Shown: positions 63,970 through 64,000 of the stretch, in pieces
Numbering within the stretch: position 1 is the first letter of the stretch
Layout: the number at the start of each line of letters is the position of its first letter
NCBI RefSeq assembly: GCF_000702305.1
Contig: NZ_JNLC01000011.1
Coordinates: 62,001-126,000 of the forward strand
From: Allobosea sp. 117
GTDB taxonomy: Bacteria; Pseudomonadota; Alphaproteobacteria; Rhizobiales; Xanthobacteraceae
DNA: 64,000 nucleotides
Direction of reading: 5' to 3'
Notes under the pieces: generated by a model
What the model was told of the DNA's origin: nothing
Database searches by the model: none
The model's input: the letters and a program-made list of their open reading frames with translations, nothing else
Position numbers and translations under genes: made by a program

Positions 63970-64000
63970 ATGGCTGCAGCGACATGGACCGTCGGTGGAA
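63970..64000 (+). CDS. 5' end of a gene cut by the window edge
   Basis: An ATG at 63970 begins MAAATWTVGG and runs off the end. A GGGGAG site lies about 8-13 bases upstream, after a 163-base gap following the M16 pair. Ten residues are too few to name the product. Confidence 0.4.
   Translation, partial: MAAATWTVGG

Noticed and set aside
1-64000. CRISPR arrays, insertion sequences, attachment sites, rRNA or tRNA genes
   Set aside because: No regular spaced repeats, transposase or integrase frames, or RNA gene signatures were found on either strand.

Overview
This 64-kb window is GC-rich chromosomal DNA from an alphaproteobacterium. The gene content and order (lnt-HTH-metK-trmB, miaB-phoH-ybeY-corC-lnt, ribF-ileS-lspA-M16 peptidases, a RegB/RegA redox pair, a Rhizobia-type Mur/Fur regulator) fit the order Hyphomicrobiales. 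A Xanthobacteraceae-like genus (Ancylobacter, Starkeya or Xanthobacter relatives) is my best guess; that is inference from gene order and codon style, not a search result. The window is almost wholly conserved core genome. I see no insertion sequence, prophage, integrase, CRISPR array, rRNA or tRNA gene.

Layout. 1-4.4 kb: the end of pstS, then pstC-pstA-pstB-phoU-phoB, the phosphate uptake and signalling operon. 4.5-6.1 kb: an AraC-type regulator and a small secreted protein. 6.1-9.9 kb: intracellular PHA depolymerase, divergent from the RegB/RegA redox two-component system. 9.9-16.3 kb: a PfkB-family kinase, a DUF5990-like protein, murJ, trpS, a tiny secreted protein, a universal stress protein and an orphan glycosyltransferase. 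16.4-28.5 kb: a long run of plus-strand housekeeping genes (Nfu scaffold, tsaB, rimI, mur, plsC, miaB, phoH, ybeY, corC, lnt, an HTH regulator, metK, trmB), with two clear intrinsic terminators around the HTH gene. 28.5-34.3 kb: a small envelope/stress pair (DUF883 and holin-X type) behind a near-perfect EcfG promoter, a TPR protein and a large DUF2339 membrane protein.

34.3-41.6 kb is mainly minus strand: a secreted protein, an MFS transporter with a palindromic operator, cytochrome c, the tight ygfZ-tag-HD-PTP group, an orphan second PstB ATPase and a Crp/Fnr regulator. 41.8-50 kb: a HisKA_2 sensor kinase, dihydroorotase flanked by two structured dispersed repeats, a threonine-aldolase-type enzyme, truA, an acyltransferase behind a consensus sigma-54 promoter, and an uncharacterised radical-SAM protein. 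50-64 kb: polA, ohr, a HAD phosphatase, a MaoC hydratase, ribF, ileS (its ribosome-binding site lies in a hairpin), lspA, a secreted proline-rich protein, a catalytic/non-catalytic M16 peptidase pair, and the first codons of one more gene.

No wholly new multi-gene system is evident. The points most worth following are regulatory: the sigma-54 and EcfG promoters, the SD-sequestering hairpin before ileS, the double-terminator layout around the HTH-metK genes, possible PhaR-type sites, and the dispersed palindromic elements. Among proteins, the orphan PstB and the unassigned radical-SAM enzyme stand out.
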